A stretch of 64,000 bases of DNA from an uncultured Bacteroides sp. (GTDB lineage Bacteria > Bacteroidota > Bacteroidia > Cytophagales > Cyclobacteriaceae), in the NCBI GenBank assembly GCA_902168185.1, contig CABHOV010000029.1, positions 172,933 through 236,932 of the forward strand, in the 5' to 3' direction. The notes under the pieces are model-generated. The model made no database searches. It worked only from the letters and a program-made list of their open reading frames with translations, and was not told the DNA's origin. The number at the start of each line of letters is the position of its first letter. Within the stretch, counting starts at the first letter, position 1. Shown here in pieces: positions 1 to 9,949 of this stretch. The position numbers and the translations under genes are program-made.

Positions 1-30
1 TAATTTTGTCAAAATTGCGTTCTGATTAAA

Positions 31-2403
31 ATGCGTAGAATGACGGACCGACTGTGGATGTATTTGAAGGATACCTGGAATAGATTTATTTCTATATATA
101 AAAATCAATCCCCTGTTAAAAAGATACTGCTGCCTGCAGGCTTTTTAGCAGGGGCTTTTATTGTTGGGATATTTTTAGTTTATATTCTTGTTTGGATCGG
201 AGCGTTTGGATCGTTGCCCGGAAAGGAAGATCTCAAAGCTGTTGAAAATCCACTCGCGACAGAAGTATATAGTTCCGATAGCGTTTTACTCGGAAAATAT
301 TTTATTCAGGAACGTTCCAATATACAATATGCAGATCTCCCTAAACACCTGATCGATGCGGTGCTTGCCACCGAAGATATACGTTTCTATGACCATGGCG
401 CTATAGATTCTAAAAGCGTGATGCGTGTAATCGTGAAGAGTATATTGATGCAGAAAGAATCTTCCGGAGGCGGAAGTACCCTGACGCAACAGCTTGCCAA
501 GAATTTATACCCGCGCAAAAATTACTTCATGTTTTCCATGCTCGTCAACAAGTTCAGGGAGATGATCATTGCCTCACGACTGGAAGATATATATGATAAA
601 AATGCTCTTCTAACGCTATATCTGAACACAGTTCCCTTTGGAGATAACACCTTTGGCATCGAAGCAGCAGCACAGCGTTTCTTTTCGGTGCATACAAAAG
701 ATCTCCGCGTAGAGCAGTCCGCTGTGTTGATCGGTATGTTGAAGTCAACCTATTTTTATAACCCGCGCGTTTTCCCGGATCGTTCGCTCCAACGCAGGAA
801 CGTGGTGTTGATGCAAATGCGGAAATATGAAAAGCTCTCTATAACACAAGCCGATGATGCAAAGAAAGCTCCGTTGAAGCTAGCCTACAACAAGATCACA
901 CACCATACAGGATTGGCTCCGTACTTTCGTGAATATATACGTCCAGAACTTCGCGAATGGTGCAAACAGCACAAGAAGCCAAACGGAGATCCCTATAATC
1001 TATATACCGATGGTTTGAAGATCTATACCACGATCGACTCCCGCCTACAGCGCTATGCAGAAGAAGCGGTATCTCAACAGATGACATCGCTGCAGAAAGT
1101 ATTTCTGGATCATTGGGGAAAGCGCGATCCATGGGGAAAACAAAAGTCATTGCTCGATGAAGCAATCCGCAGATCTGATCGCTATAAAGCATTGATTCAA
1201 GAAGGCAACTCGCATGAGGCTGCATTAAAGATCATGAAGACTCCTGTGCTCATGAGCGTCCTTACCTATAACGGTGAACAAGAAAAAATGATGAGTCCTG
1301 TAGACTCAATCAAACATTACCTTAAATTTTTACAGGCCGGTATGCTCGCGATGGAACCTCGGCGAGGTGCTATACGAGTTTGGGTAGGAGGTATCAATCA
1401 TCATTATTTTCAATACGATCACGTGCGCGAATCAACCAAGCGCCAGATCGGATCCACCTTTAAACCTATAGTATATGCCGCTGCGTTGGAGAAAGGTATA
1501 GATCCATGTGATTTTATTTCGGCAGCACGCATCGAATATGATGAGATGGATGGATGGAGCCCGGAGAATTCAGAAGATAACTACGACCTCAAGTATTCGT
1601 TAACGGGAGGGCTCGCATATTCTGTCAATACAGTATCTGTTCGCGTATTAGAACAAGCGGGTATTGGCAATACAATTTCACTTGCACGAAAGATGGGAAT
1701 TCAAAGTGACTTACCCGCTGTGCCTTCTATTGCCTTAGGAGTCGCAAATATATCCATGATAGAAATGGTACGCGCCTATGCATGCCTGGTAAACAACGGC
1801 AAAGAAGTAGAACCTTTTTATATCACTGCCATTGCCGATCAGCAGAACACTGTACTTGAAAAATTTAAACCCAATACAAAAACGAACCAGGCATTATCAC
1901 CCGACAATGCACGCATGATGGTGCACATGCTGAAGCATACTATTGACGAAGGTACCGCAGCAGGCATGCGTGTACGCTATGGTATAAATAACGACATGGC
2001 TGGTAAGACCGGTACAACACAGTCCAACGCAGACGGATGGTTCATGGCAATGACGCCACATCTGGTAGTAGGAGCCTGGGTAGGAGCAGACGATCCACGC
2101 ATCCGCTTTCGCACCACTGCATTAGGACAGGGTGCCCGAACCGCGTTGCCTATTGTTGCTACTTTTTTTAAACGCGTAAATGCCGACCGCGAACTGGCCT
2201 ATATTAGCCGCGCACATTTTGCAGATCTTTCACCATCACTCGAAAGCAGGATTTCCTGCGATCTATATAAATCCGATACAAATATATTCGAGCGCATCTT
2301 TGGTAAGAAGGAAGAAGAGAAAGAACAAAAGCAAACCTTCGGTACCCGCCCCCGCAAGAAAAAGAAACCAGGCTTCTTCAAAAAACTATTCGGCAAAGGC
2401 TAA
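31..2403 (+). CDS. Class A penicillin-binding protein (PBP1A-like transglycosylase/transpeptidase)
   Basis: 790-aa ORF with N-terminal TM; GT51 motif 'SGGGSTLTQQLAKN', transpeptidase motifs 'STKRQIGSTFKP', 'SVN', 'AGKTGTT'; basic C-terminal tail. Confidence 0.95.
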   Translation: MRRMTDRLWMYLKDTWNRFISIYKNQSPVKKILLPAGFLAGAFIVGIFLVYILVWIGAFGSLPGKEDLKAVENPLATEVYSSDSVLLGKYFIQERSNIQYADLPKHLIDAVLATEDIRFYDHGAIDSKSVMRVIVKSILMQKESSGGGSTLTQQLAKNLYPRKNYFMFSMLVNKFREMIIASRLEDIYDKNALLTLYLNTVPFGDNTFGIEAAAQRFFSVHTKDLRVEQSAVLIGMLKSTYFYNPRVFPDRSLQRRNVVLMQMRKYEKLSITQADDAKKAPLKLAYNKITHHTGLAPYFREYIRPELREWCKQHKKPNGDPYNLYTDGLKIYTTIDSRLQRYAEEAVSQQMTSLQKVFLDHWGKRDPWGKQKSLLDEAIRRSDRYKALIQEGNSHEAALKIMKTPVLMSVLTYNGEQEKMMSPVDSIKHYLKFLQAGMLAMEPRRGAIRVWVGGINHHYFQYDHVRESTKRQIGSTFKPIVYAAALEKGIDPCDFISAARIEYDEMDGWSPENSEDNYDLKYSLTGGLAYSVNTVSVRVLEQAGIGNTISLARKMGIQSDLPAVPSIALGVANISMIEMVRAYACLVNNGKEVEPFYITAIADQQNTVLEKFKPNTKTNQALSPDNARMMVHMLKHTIDEGTAAGMRVRYGINNDMAGKTGTTQSNADGWFMAMTPHLVVGAWVGADDPRIRFRTTALGQGARTALPIVATFFKRVNADRELAYISRAHFADLSPSLESRISCDLYKSDTNIFERIFGKKEEEKEQKQTFGTRPRKKKKPGFFKKLFGKG

Positions 2404-2474
2404 ACAGTAAAGTGTTTTTAGCAAACTATCAAACGTATACGCATTACCACAAGTAGTAACACCATCCTCTTGTA

Positions 2475-2494
2475 AGCTACATATATATGTAGCT
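2475..2494. repeat. 20-bp perfect palindrome AGCTACATATATATGTAGCT
   Basis: Read directly; arms are exact reverse complements. Confidence 0.85.
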
Positions 2495-2501
2495 ACTGTA
2501 T

Positions 2502-2648
2502 TTATCTGCGAAAATCTGCGGGAGAAAATACGGAGTACATTTGTTAAACTACATCCATTATATTTAAGGGTCACAATTCTTGGCGCCTCTCTCAAGTATA
2601 TAACCTATTACATTATCTGCGAAAATCTGCGCAATCTGCTGGAGAAAA
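2502..2648. repeat. Two direct copies of TTATCTGCGAAAATCTGCG(...)GGAGAAAA
   Basis: Copy 1 at about 2502-2528, copy 2 at about 2613-2648 (with an extra CAATCTGCT). Confidence 0.8.
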
Positions 2649-2762
2649 CAGAGTATAATTAAAGGCTATCGCTCCTGAAGCCTTCTCAGGTATTTGCCGC
2701 GTTATTCTAAAATGTGTGAGCGATCTGATGAAAAAGAGCCCTATTCAAAAAATAATTCCCTA

Positions 2763-2820
2763 TTAGTTTAACAAAACATATAGAAATCACGTACATTAGT
2801 CTTACAAAACATATAGAAAT
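2763..2820 (+). promoter_or_regulatory. Tandem 25-nt direct repeat TTAGTnTnACAAAACATATAGAAAT upstream of the PadR gene
   Basis: 2763-2787 ttagtttaacaaaacatatagaaat and 2796-2820 ttagtcttacaaaacatatagaaat, 33-bp period; the second copy overlaps the ATG. Confidence 0.8.
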
Positions 2821-3151
2821 GGGCAAGGAATATCTCGGAGAATTTGAAGAACTCATTTTAACGATGGTAGGTATACTGGCAGAGGACTCCTATGGTAACG
2901 CTATTGTTGCCGAAATAAAAGACCGTATCGGCAGAGATGTAAACCTGAGCGCCGTACACGTTACACTCTACAGACTCGAAGATAAAGGGCTCATAAAATC
3001 ACACATGGGCGGAGCTACCAACGCAAGGGGAGGAAGACGAAAGAGAATATTTACCATTACCAATGCAGGACTTGCCATGCTGCGCGCCATGAAAGAAGTC
3101 CGCATGGACCTCTGGAAGTTAATACCGCAATTGAAGATTGCAGGAAGCTGA
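2819..3151 (+). CDS. PadR family transcriptional regulator
   Basis: 110 aa, 'GEFEELILTMVGILAEDSYGNAIVAEI...LSAVHVTLYRLEDKGLIKS' winged-helix PadR pattern; coupled to the permease. Confidence 0.9.
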   Translation: MGKEYLGEFEELILTMVGILAEDSYGNAIVAEIKDRIGRDVNLSAVHVTLYRLEDKGLIKSHMGGATNARGGRRKRIFTITNAGLAMLRAMKEVRMDLWKLIPQLKIAGS

Positions 3152-5841
3152 TGAAAGAGCCGCTGCGCGATCCGCCCCCTATACCACTTCGGTTTCTCGA
3201 ATGGTTTTGTCCTCCGGCTTTATACGAAGGTATAGAAGGTGATTTGCTGGAACAGTTTGATATGGATATAAAAGCCCACGGGTATAAACATGCCCGGAGG
3301 CGACTGGTGTTGAATATATTTAGATTCTTTCGGCCTGGTATAATTCTAAGGAACAGATTTTCATTTCAATTAATCGACCTCATTATGTTTACAAACTACC
3401 TCATCGTTGCTTACCGGAATATACGGAAGAGCAAAGCTTTTTCAGCGATCAATGTTTGTGGTCTCGGTATAGGCCTGGCCGCCTGTTTGCTCATCTTTCA
3501 GTTTGTATCTTTTGAGTTGAGTTATGATAAGTTCAATGAAAAATTCGATCGCACCTATCGCGTGACGAATGACCGTTATCAAAATGGTAAACTTATACAA
3601 CATGGAACCATTATGTATCCTACTATAGGACCGACCATGGCGAAAGATTACCCGGAGATAGAAGAGTATACCCGATTAATGCCAGGTGGTGAGTTAAACG
3701 TAAAGGTAAATGATAAAAATTACCGAGGCGATTACTGTCATTTTGCTGACGAACATTTTCTAGCCGTGTTTACGTTTCCGTTGTTAGCAGGGAACAAGAC
3801 CACTGCATTGAAAGATCGCTTTAACATCGTGCTGTCGGAGAAAACTGCTAAAAAGTATTTCGGTGTTACCGATGGGAATTACACCGATATTATAGGCAAG
3901 AATCTATACTGGGGACTGGATGTTCAGCCCTATACTATATCCGGAGTATGTATTGATCCACCTCCTAATTCACATATTCAGTTTGAAGGACTAGTTTCCT
4001 ACTCGACCCTGATAAGTGCAGAGGAGCCTCACGCTGACAACAGCTGGACATGGTCGGACATGAGACATTACCTGGTATTAAAACCAGGTGCAGACTATAA
4101 AACCCTTGAATCAAAGTTCGAAGCTTTCAGTGAAAAGTATTTCCAAGGCGACAAAGTATCAGGTAGTGTGGAGAAGTTTTTCTTACAGCCTCTGAAAGAG
4201 GCTCATTTATATTCCGATTATGAATATGATATCGCCAGGACTGCAAACGGAAAGGCTGTATGGGCTATGTTAATCGTGGCATTATTTATACTTCTGATTG
4301 CCTGGATTAACTATATTAACCTCACCACGTCACGCGCTATAGATCGTGCCAAGGAAGTTGGCTTGCGAAAAGTAATGGGGGCGGTAAAATCACAATTGAT
4401 TAAACAGTTTATTTTCGAGTCATTCCTCATCACCGTGCTTGCGTTTGTGTTTGCATTTATACTGGTGATAACGCTTCAATCTTCTTTTAACCAGATAGTA
4501 AATAATAAACTTTCTCTTACAACGATCATCACGTCCCTGAGCTCTGGTAATATACTCATCGTGGTGGCGGTGATTATAGCCTGTGTAATACTATCTGGTT
4601 TTTATCCAGCATTTATACTTTCATCGTATCAGCCTGCAGTTGTATTGAAAGGCAAATTTCAACGCTCGTCACGCGGGCATTTTCTGCGCAAGGCCTTGGT
4701 AATATTTCAGTTCACGGCCTCCGCAGCGCTTATTACAGGCACCATCATTGTTTCGCGCCAGCTGGTATATATGAACAGTGCCGATCTCGGGATTGATATA
4801 CACAACACGCTGATTGTACAAGGTCCTGAGCTAAGCGGATACGATTCAACGTTTATTCAACGTGCTGAAAGCTATAAGCATGCGCTGTTGCAAGTTGATG
4901 GTGTGGTAAATGCGGCGACTTCAAACAATATACCCGGTAACCGGTTAGGCCGATCGTTTGGTATACGGTTGGCGGAAGAACCGTCTTCTTCACACTACAC
5001 CATGAGCAACATGAGTGTGGACTATAGTTTTTTTGATACCTATAATGTAGCGCTTCTGGCCGGAAGAAAATTTTTGCCAACCGATCATAAAGTAAACTTC
5101 GATGATCTCAATACAGTGATTATTAATAGAAATGCTGTTAAACTATTAGGGATTGACAGTGTTCAGAATGCAGTCGGAAAAGAAATTGTATGGGGTGGTG
5201 ACGGCACTCGCAAGTGGACAATCGTTGGCGTAGTGGGCGATTTTCATCAAGAGTCTTTAAAGAAGCCCATGGAACCTATGATTTTCAGGCCATCGTATGG
5301 TGCTAATAATCCAACGTCAATTCGATTGAAGACTGCGGATACACAAAAGGTAATCGCTGATATCGAAGGTATATATAAGAATTTTTTCCCTGGAAATTCA
5401 TTTGAATACTTCTTTCTGAGAGACAGTTATCAGAGACAGTATAATGATGACAATCGCTTTGGAAAGGTCATCAGCATATTTACTGTACTGGCAATTATTA
5501 TTTCCTGTTTGGGGCTAATAGGATTATCATCCTATACAGCGGTGCAGCGCACCAAAGAGATTGGTGTTCGTAAAGTATTGGGCGCTTCCATCTATAGCAT
5601 TGTAACGCTTCTCTCGGTCGATTTTATGAAGCTGGTATGCATTGCAGCGCTCTTGTCGTTGCCGATAGCGTACTATAGTATGCAGAACTGGCTTCAGGGA
5701 TATACTTATAGAATAACGTTAAGCTGGATGCTCTTTGTAATGCCTGTGTTTGTGGTGCTGATGATTGCGTTGTTTACGATCAGCGCCCAGGTATTGCGTG
5801 CAGCGATGTCCAATCCGGCTGACACGTTGAAATATGAATGA
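3151..5841 (+). CDS. FtsX/MacB-type ABC transporter permease with N-terminal permease-prefix domain
   Basis: 896 aa; two MacB-PCD/FtsX halves ('EVGLRKVMGA', 'EIGVRKVLGA'); N-term 'FCPPALYEGIEGDLLEQF'. Confidence 0.9.
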   Translation: MKEPLRDPPPIPLRFLEWFCPPALYEGIEGDLLEQFDMDIKAHGYKHARRRLVLNIFRFFRPGIILRNRFSFQLIDLIMFTNYLIVAYRNIRKSKAFSAINVCGLGIGLAACLLIFQFVSFELSYDKFNEKFDRTYRVTNDRYQNGKLIQHGTIMYPTIGPTMAKDYPEIEEYTRLMPGGELNVKVNDKNYRGDYCHFADEHFLAVFTFPLLAGNKTTALKDRFNIVLSEKTAKKYFGVTDGNYTDIIGKNLYWGLDVQPYTISGVCIDPPPNSHIQFEGLVSYSTLISAEEPHADNSWTWSDMRHYLVLKPGADYKTLESKFEAFSEKYFQGDKVSGSVEKFFLQPLKEAHLYSDYEYDIARTANGKAVWAMLIVALFILLIAWINYINLTTSRAIDRAKEVGLRKVMGAVKSQLIKQFIFESFLITVLAFVFAFILVITLQSSFNQIVNNKLSLTTIITSLSSGNILIVVAVIIACVILSGFYPAFILSSYQPAVVLKGKFQRSSRGHFLRKALVIFQFTASAALITGTIIVSRQLVYMNSADLGIDIHNTLIVQGPELSGYDSTFIQRAESYKHALLQVDGVVNAATSNNIPGNRLGRSFGIRLAEEPSSSHYTMSNMSVDYSFFDTYNVALLAGRKFLPTDHKVNFDDLNTVIINRNAVKLLGIDSVQNAVGKEIVWGGDGTRKWTIVGVVGDFHQESLKKPMEPMIFRPSYGANNPTSIRLKTADTQKVIADIEGIYKNFFPGNSFEYFFLRDSYQRQYNDDNRFGKVISIFTVLAIIISCLGLIGLSSYTAVQRTKEIGVRKVLGASIYSIVTLLSVDFMKLVCIAALLSLPIAYYSMQNWLQGYTYRITLSWMLFVMPVFVVLMIALFTISAQVLRAAMSNPADTLKYE

Positions 5842-5853
5842 TCGTATATCGAA

Positions 5854-8541
5854 ATGCCGGGTATGAACAAAGAGAATAAATCAATACCATCGCCACCGGA
5901 GTTTGCAAGAAATTTTCTGGAGTGGTTTTGCCCTCCGGCTTTATACGAAGGTGTTGAGGGCGATTTGTTGGAAGAATTTGAGTGTGATGTTGAGCAGTTG
6001 GGAGAGAGAAAAGCAAGACGAAGATTTTTATTGAATGTACTCAGATTCTTCAGGCCTGAAATCATTTTACGCAACAAACTATCATTCGAGGTAATGAATA
6101 CAATCATGGTTGGAAACTATATTAAAGTCGCTGCGCGCAACATCGCCAAACGGAAGCTATATTCTTTTATTAACGCGTTTGGGCTCAGTGTTGCCATAGC
6201 CTTTTGTACACTGATATACCTCTTTGTTCAGGACGAGAAGAGTTTCGACCAATTTCAGGTAAATAAAGATCTGATATATCGCATTCATGATACGGGTTTC
6301 AACCTGGAGAAGTATAAACGAGGGGAGGATCCCTACGAACGATTTGCGCATTTACCGGCACCATTGGGTTATGCTGCATTGGATGAGCTAGCGGAAGTGC
6401 AGTATATGACCCGCTATAGCGAAGGTGGCGAAGGGGTTATGCGCTACCAGGATAAAATATTGAAACAAAAGTATATATCGGTTGATAGTGGTTTTTTCAG
6501 GATGTTTTCTTTTCCGATTCTGGCGGGCGACCGTGATCATCTTTTTCGAAATTTATCGGATGCCGTATTAACGCCCGCCACCGCTAAGAAATACTTTGGT
6601 GATGAGGATCCGATTGGCAAGATGTTTACAATAGATATAGATGGAGAGAGGACTCTGCGCGTGGCAGCAGTTATACAGGCACCGCCTGCAAACTCCAGCA
6701 TTGACTTCGAAATGATATTGCCGATAGAGGCTAGTCCGTGGTTTGTTCGTAATCGCGAACGATGGTCTAATTATTCCTATCCTACATTTATACAAGTATC
6801 TCCAGGTACCCATTTAAAAACACTCAACGATAACTTAAACCGGCTTTATGAAAAGCATGTTGACGCAGACACAAAGAAATGGCGTGAGCGTAATCTTGTT
6901 CCCGGTTACAAAGGATATGAATATGGCCTTACGGCGTTGAAAGATATTCATCTCGAGAAAAAGATAGATTGGCACAAAGTAAGCGACCCGCAATACTCAT
7001 GGATATTGGGAGGAATCGCTATACTCATCCTGATTATAGCCTGCATCAACTATATAGCATTGGCACTGACCACGTCCGCTACACGAAGAGTAGAAGTTGG
7101 TATCCGAAAGGTAGTGGGTGCGCACCGGAAGCAACTGGTACAGCAATTTGGATTTGAGTCTATTATACTCGCATTGATATCAATGATCATCGGTCTTGGA
7201 CTTGTAGCACTCTTTTTACCTTTCTTTAACCAGTTCACAGGGAAGAACATTGAGCTTACCATCATCGGCATGCTGAAGGTTTCCGGAGTTACCCTGTTAC
7301 TTTCAATGTTGGTGGGGATATTTGCAGGTATATATCCTTCCCTATATCTGTCAGGATTTTTGCCGGCTGCTGTTTTGAAAGGGCGGTTCACGTCCAGGCT
7401 TCAGGCGAATTTTACGAAGCCATTGGTCGTGTTTCAGTTTTTCTTGTCGGCTTCCATGATCATTTGTTCTGTTATTATGTACCGGCAGATGAAATATATA
7501 ACGACAAAAGATCTTGGTTTTGATAAAGAGCAAGTATTGGTGATAGGAACACAAACCGGATGGAATGAACAAGCGGATCGCGCAGTCGAAAAGTTCAGAA
7601 ACACAACTAAAGGAGATACTGCTATTCAAGGCGTAGCAGGTGCCAATTTTTCTTTCAATGGTGGATGGTCGCGCAATGGATTTCGTGTGAATGGTGAAGA
7701 TAAAAATGCATATGTATACCGTGTCGATCCTGAATATATACCGTTATTAGGAATTGAACTCGTTGCAGGCAGGAATTTTGATGAGCGTATAGCCTCTGAT
7801 AGCAATGCGCTGATTGTTAACGAGGCATTAGTAAAAGAAATGAATTGGACAGATCCGCTGAACGAACACCTGAACTGGCGTGAGGATTCAGTGGGACTCG
7901 GTGCGAAAATTATAGGCGTTGTAAAAGATTACCATTTCTTGTCGCTTGAGCGCAAGATCGAGCCCATGTTTTTGTCGATAAATAAAAAGGAGGTTGGATA
8001 TACTACAACACTCCTTGTTAAAATCGCATCCAATGATATACCTGGAAACGTTGAGCATGTAAATGAAATATGGACAACGCTATTCCCTGACAAGCCCTTT
8101 GAATACACATTCGTAGATGAGGACGTAGCACGACAGTATGCATCCTACACCCGCTGGATGAATATAATGGGATTGTCTACAACCTTCGCGATCATCATTG
8201 CCTGTCTAGGGTTATTTGGTCTTGCCGGAATCAATGCAGTGAACCGAACAAAAGAGATCGGTATTCGAAAAGTGATGGGAGCAGAGCTTGCCAGTATATT
8301 TGTACTGCTGAACAAGCAATATATAGCGTTATCGGCTATAGCCTTTGTTATAGCAACGCCAATATCGTGGTATATTATGACAAAGTGGTGGCTTGCTGAT
8401 TTTCAATTCAAGGTTGAAGTGGGGTGGGAGCTGTTTGCGTTGAGTATGCTGGGCGGTTTAGCACTTGCGCTTATAACGGTAAGTTACCACGCTATAAAAG
8501 CAGCGTTGATAAATCCTGCGATTACATTGAAGTATGAATAG
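5854..8541 (+). CDS. FtsX/MacB-type ABC transporter permease with N-terminal permease-prefix domain (tandem paralogue)
   Basis: 895 aa; 'FCPPALYEGVEGDLLEEF', 'EVGIRKVVGA', 'EIGIRKVMGA'. Confidence 0.9.
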   Translation: MPGMNKENKSIPSPPEFARNFLEWFCPPALYEGVEGDLLEEFECDVEQLGERKARRRFLLNVLRFFRPEIILRNKLSFEVMNTIMVGNYIKVAARNIAKRKLYSFINAFGLSVAIAFCTLIYLFVQDEKSFDQFQVNKDLIYRIHDTGFNLEKYKRGEDPYERFAHLPAPLGYAALDELAEVQYMTRYSEGGEGVMRYQDKILKQKYISVDSGFFRMFSFPILAGDRDHLFRNLSDAVLTPATAKKYFGDEDPIGKMFTIDIDGERTLRVAAVIQAPPANSSIDFEMILPIEASPWFVRNRERWSNYSYPTFIQVSPGTHLKTLNDNLNRLYEKHVDADTKKWRERNLVPGYKGYEYGLTALKDIHLEKKIDWHKVSDPQYSWILGGIAILILIIACINYIALALTTSATRRVEVGIRKVVGAHRKQLVQQFGFESIILALISMIIGLGLVALFLPFFNQFTGKNIELTIIGMLKVSGVTLLLSMLVGIFAGIYPSLYLSGFLPAAVLKGRFTSRLQANFTKPLVVFQFFLSASMIICSVIMYRQMKYITTKDLGFDKEQVLVIGTQTGWNEQADRAVEKFRNTTKGDTAIQGVAGANFSFNGGWSRNGFRVNGEDKNAYVYRVDPEYIPLLGIELVAGRNFDERIASDSNALIVNEALVKEMNWTDPLNEHLNWREDSVGLGAKIIGVVKDYHFLSLERKIEPMFLSINKKEVGYTTTLLVKIASNDIPGNVEHVNEIWTTLFPDKPFEYTFVDEDVARQYASYTRWMNIMGLSTTFAIIIACLGLFGLAGINAVNRTKEIGIRKVMGAELASIFVLLNKQYIALSAIAFVIATPISWYIMTKWWLADFQFKVEVGWELFALSMLGGLALALITVSYHAIKAALINPAITLKYE

Positions 8542-8728
8542 CGTCTTCTTTAGGTAATATTTTTCAGAGTACTTTTTGACGAATGCCTTGGAGTAATCGT
8601 CTAAAAAAGGTTTCGAAGGGTCTATGTTTAATAATCGATCATCGTATTTATGTATTTATTGGGTTATATCCTTTTTTATTTTATAACGCAATTATTATAT
8701 TTATAAAGCATCTATTAAACTAAAACCA

Positions 8729-9817
8729 ATGAAAAAAAATCTATTATGGGGAGCTCTGGTGATTGCTGGTTTTCCTTTTTTAAGCTCATGTGATAAGGAT
8801 GAAGATACTCCGATAGCAGGGATTTCATTCGAATTAACGGAACAAGAAGAAAACGAATCGGATGGAACCACAAGCTCAATTCACCCCGATCTGACGACAG
8901 ACGGTGGGGGAAGGGAAATTGAAGTGAAATTGGTTTTCGATAGGGCTACAGCTGAGATTGTGGTGTTGAAGTATAATGTGGGAGGTACAGCTGTACAAGT
9001 AAATCCATCCGGAAACGCAGTAAATGATTTCTCTTTATCGGCAGGTGATGGCGTTTCTGATTTGGATGATGATGAGATTACTATTGAAAAGGGCGTTACA
9101 GAAGCATCTATTATTGTTACGTTGTATGAGGATTATTCGTTTGAGTACAATGAAGATGCAGGATTGGATGAAACAGTGACATTGGAATTGGAGTCTGTTG
9201 TCTCAGGTCCTGTAAAACTTGGCGAGCAGAATATAGCATATACTTTAACTATAGTTGAAGACGATCCTGTTATTTTATTACAATGGGCTGTTAACGGAAG
9301 CACAGCAGCAGCAGACGTAAATACGGTAGATATGGATTTGTTCGTTTGGCGAGATGGTAATTTAGTGAATTCTTCACAGTACAATAATGCTGATGCCACT
9401 CAAGCCTTACCGTATGAAGCACTATTTTTCCCAGCGGGTTTTCCTGAGGACACGTATGGATTAAGCTATACCTATTTCGCTGGAGCTTCCGATGATGTCG
9501 ATTTTACGGCTGTTATGTTTGGTACATTCAATGGAACTACATATTCATATGACGAGGAAGACGATTATATCGCATTCACTGGCACTTATACTACTGCAAA
9601 CATAAATAAATACGATGACTCTGGAATTGCTCCACAGGTAGTTCAAACTATGGTAAAAGACGGAATTAATTTTACCCAAGTTTCAGACATTGTTGAGCCT
9701 TCTTCAGGAAGTCGTATTGGATCACCGATTGAACCGTTTAAGTTCAATTACGATATTATAAAGAAAATTAAAGTGCTTCGCGAAATGAAATCATCAAAAG
9801 ATGGTCTTTTAAGATAG
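8729..9817 (+). CDS. Putative lipoprotein with Calx-beta-like region
   Basis: 362 aa; lipobox 'FPFLSSCDKDED'; acidic beta-rich sequence resembling Calx-beta. Confidence 0.6.
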   Translation: MKKNLLWGALVIAGFPFLSSCDKDEDTPIAGISFELTEQEENESDGTTSSIHPDLTTDGGGREIEVKLVFDRATAEIVVLKYNVGGTAVQVNPSGNAVNDFSLSAGDGVSDLDDDEITIEKGVTEASIIVTLYEDYSFEYNEDAGLDETVTLELESVVSGPVKLGEQNIAYTLTIVEDDPVILLQWAVNGSTAAADVNTVDMDLFVWRDGNLVNSSQYNNADATQALPYEALFFPAGFPEDTYGLSYTYFAGASDDVDFTAVMFGTFNGTTYSYDEEDDYIAFTGTYTTANINKYDDSGIAPQVVQTMVKDGINFTQVSDIVEPSSGSRIGSPIEPFKFNYDIIKKIKVLREMKSSKDGLLR

Positions 9818-9857
9818 CCTTACACGAAGGACATAGTATATAATTATGCTATAAATG

Positions 9858-9905
9858 AAATTGCATCAGTTCATACTTAATATGATCTGATGCAATTTTT
9901 GTTTT
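9858..9905 (+). terminator. Rho-independent terminator
   Basis: aaattgcatcag ... ctgatgcaattttt: 12-bp stem with an inner tcata/tatga stem, followed by T-rich run. Confidence 0.8.
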
Positions 9906-9949
9906 ATGGAAGATGTAAATTGTAAATACTTGAATAGTATTGTCAGCGA

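Noticed and set aside
5706-6107. 133-aa minus ORF spanning the junction of the two permeases
   Set aside because: Antisense to two coupled CDSs; no domain
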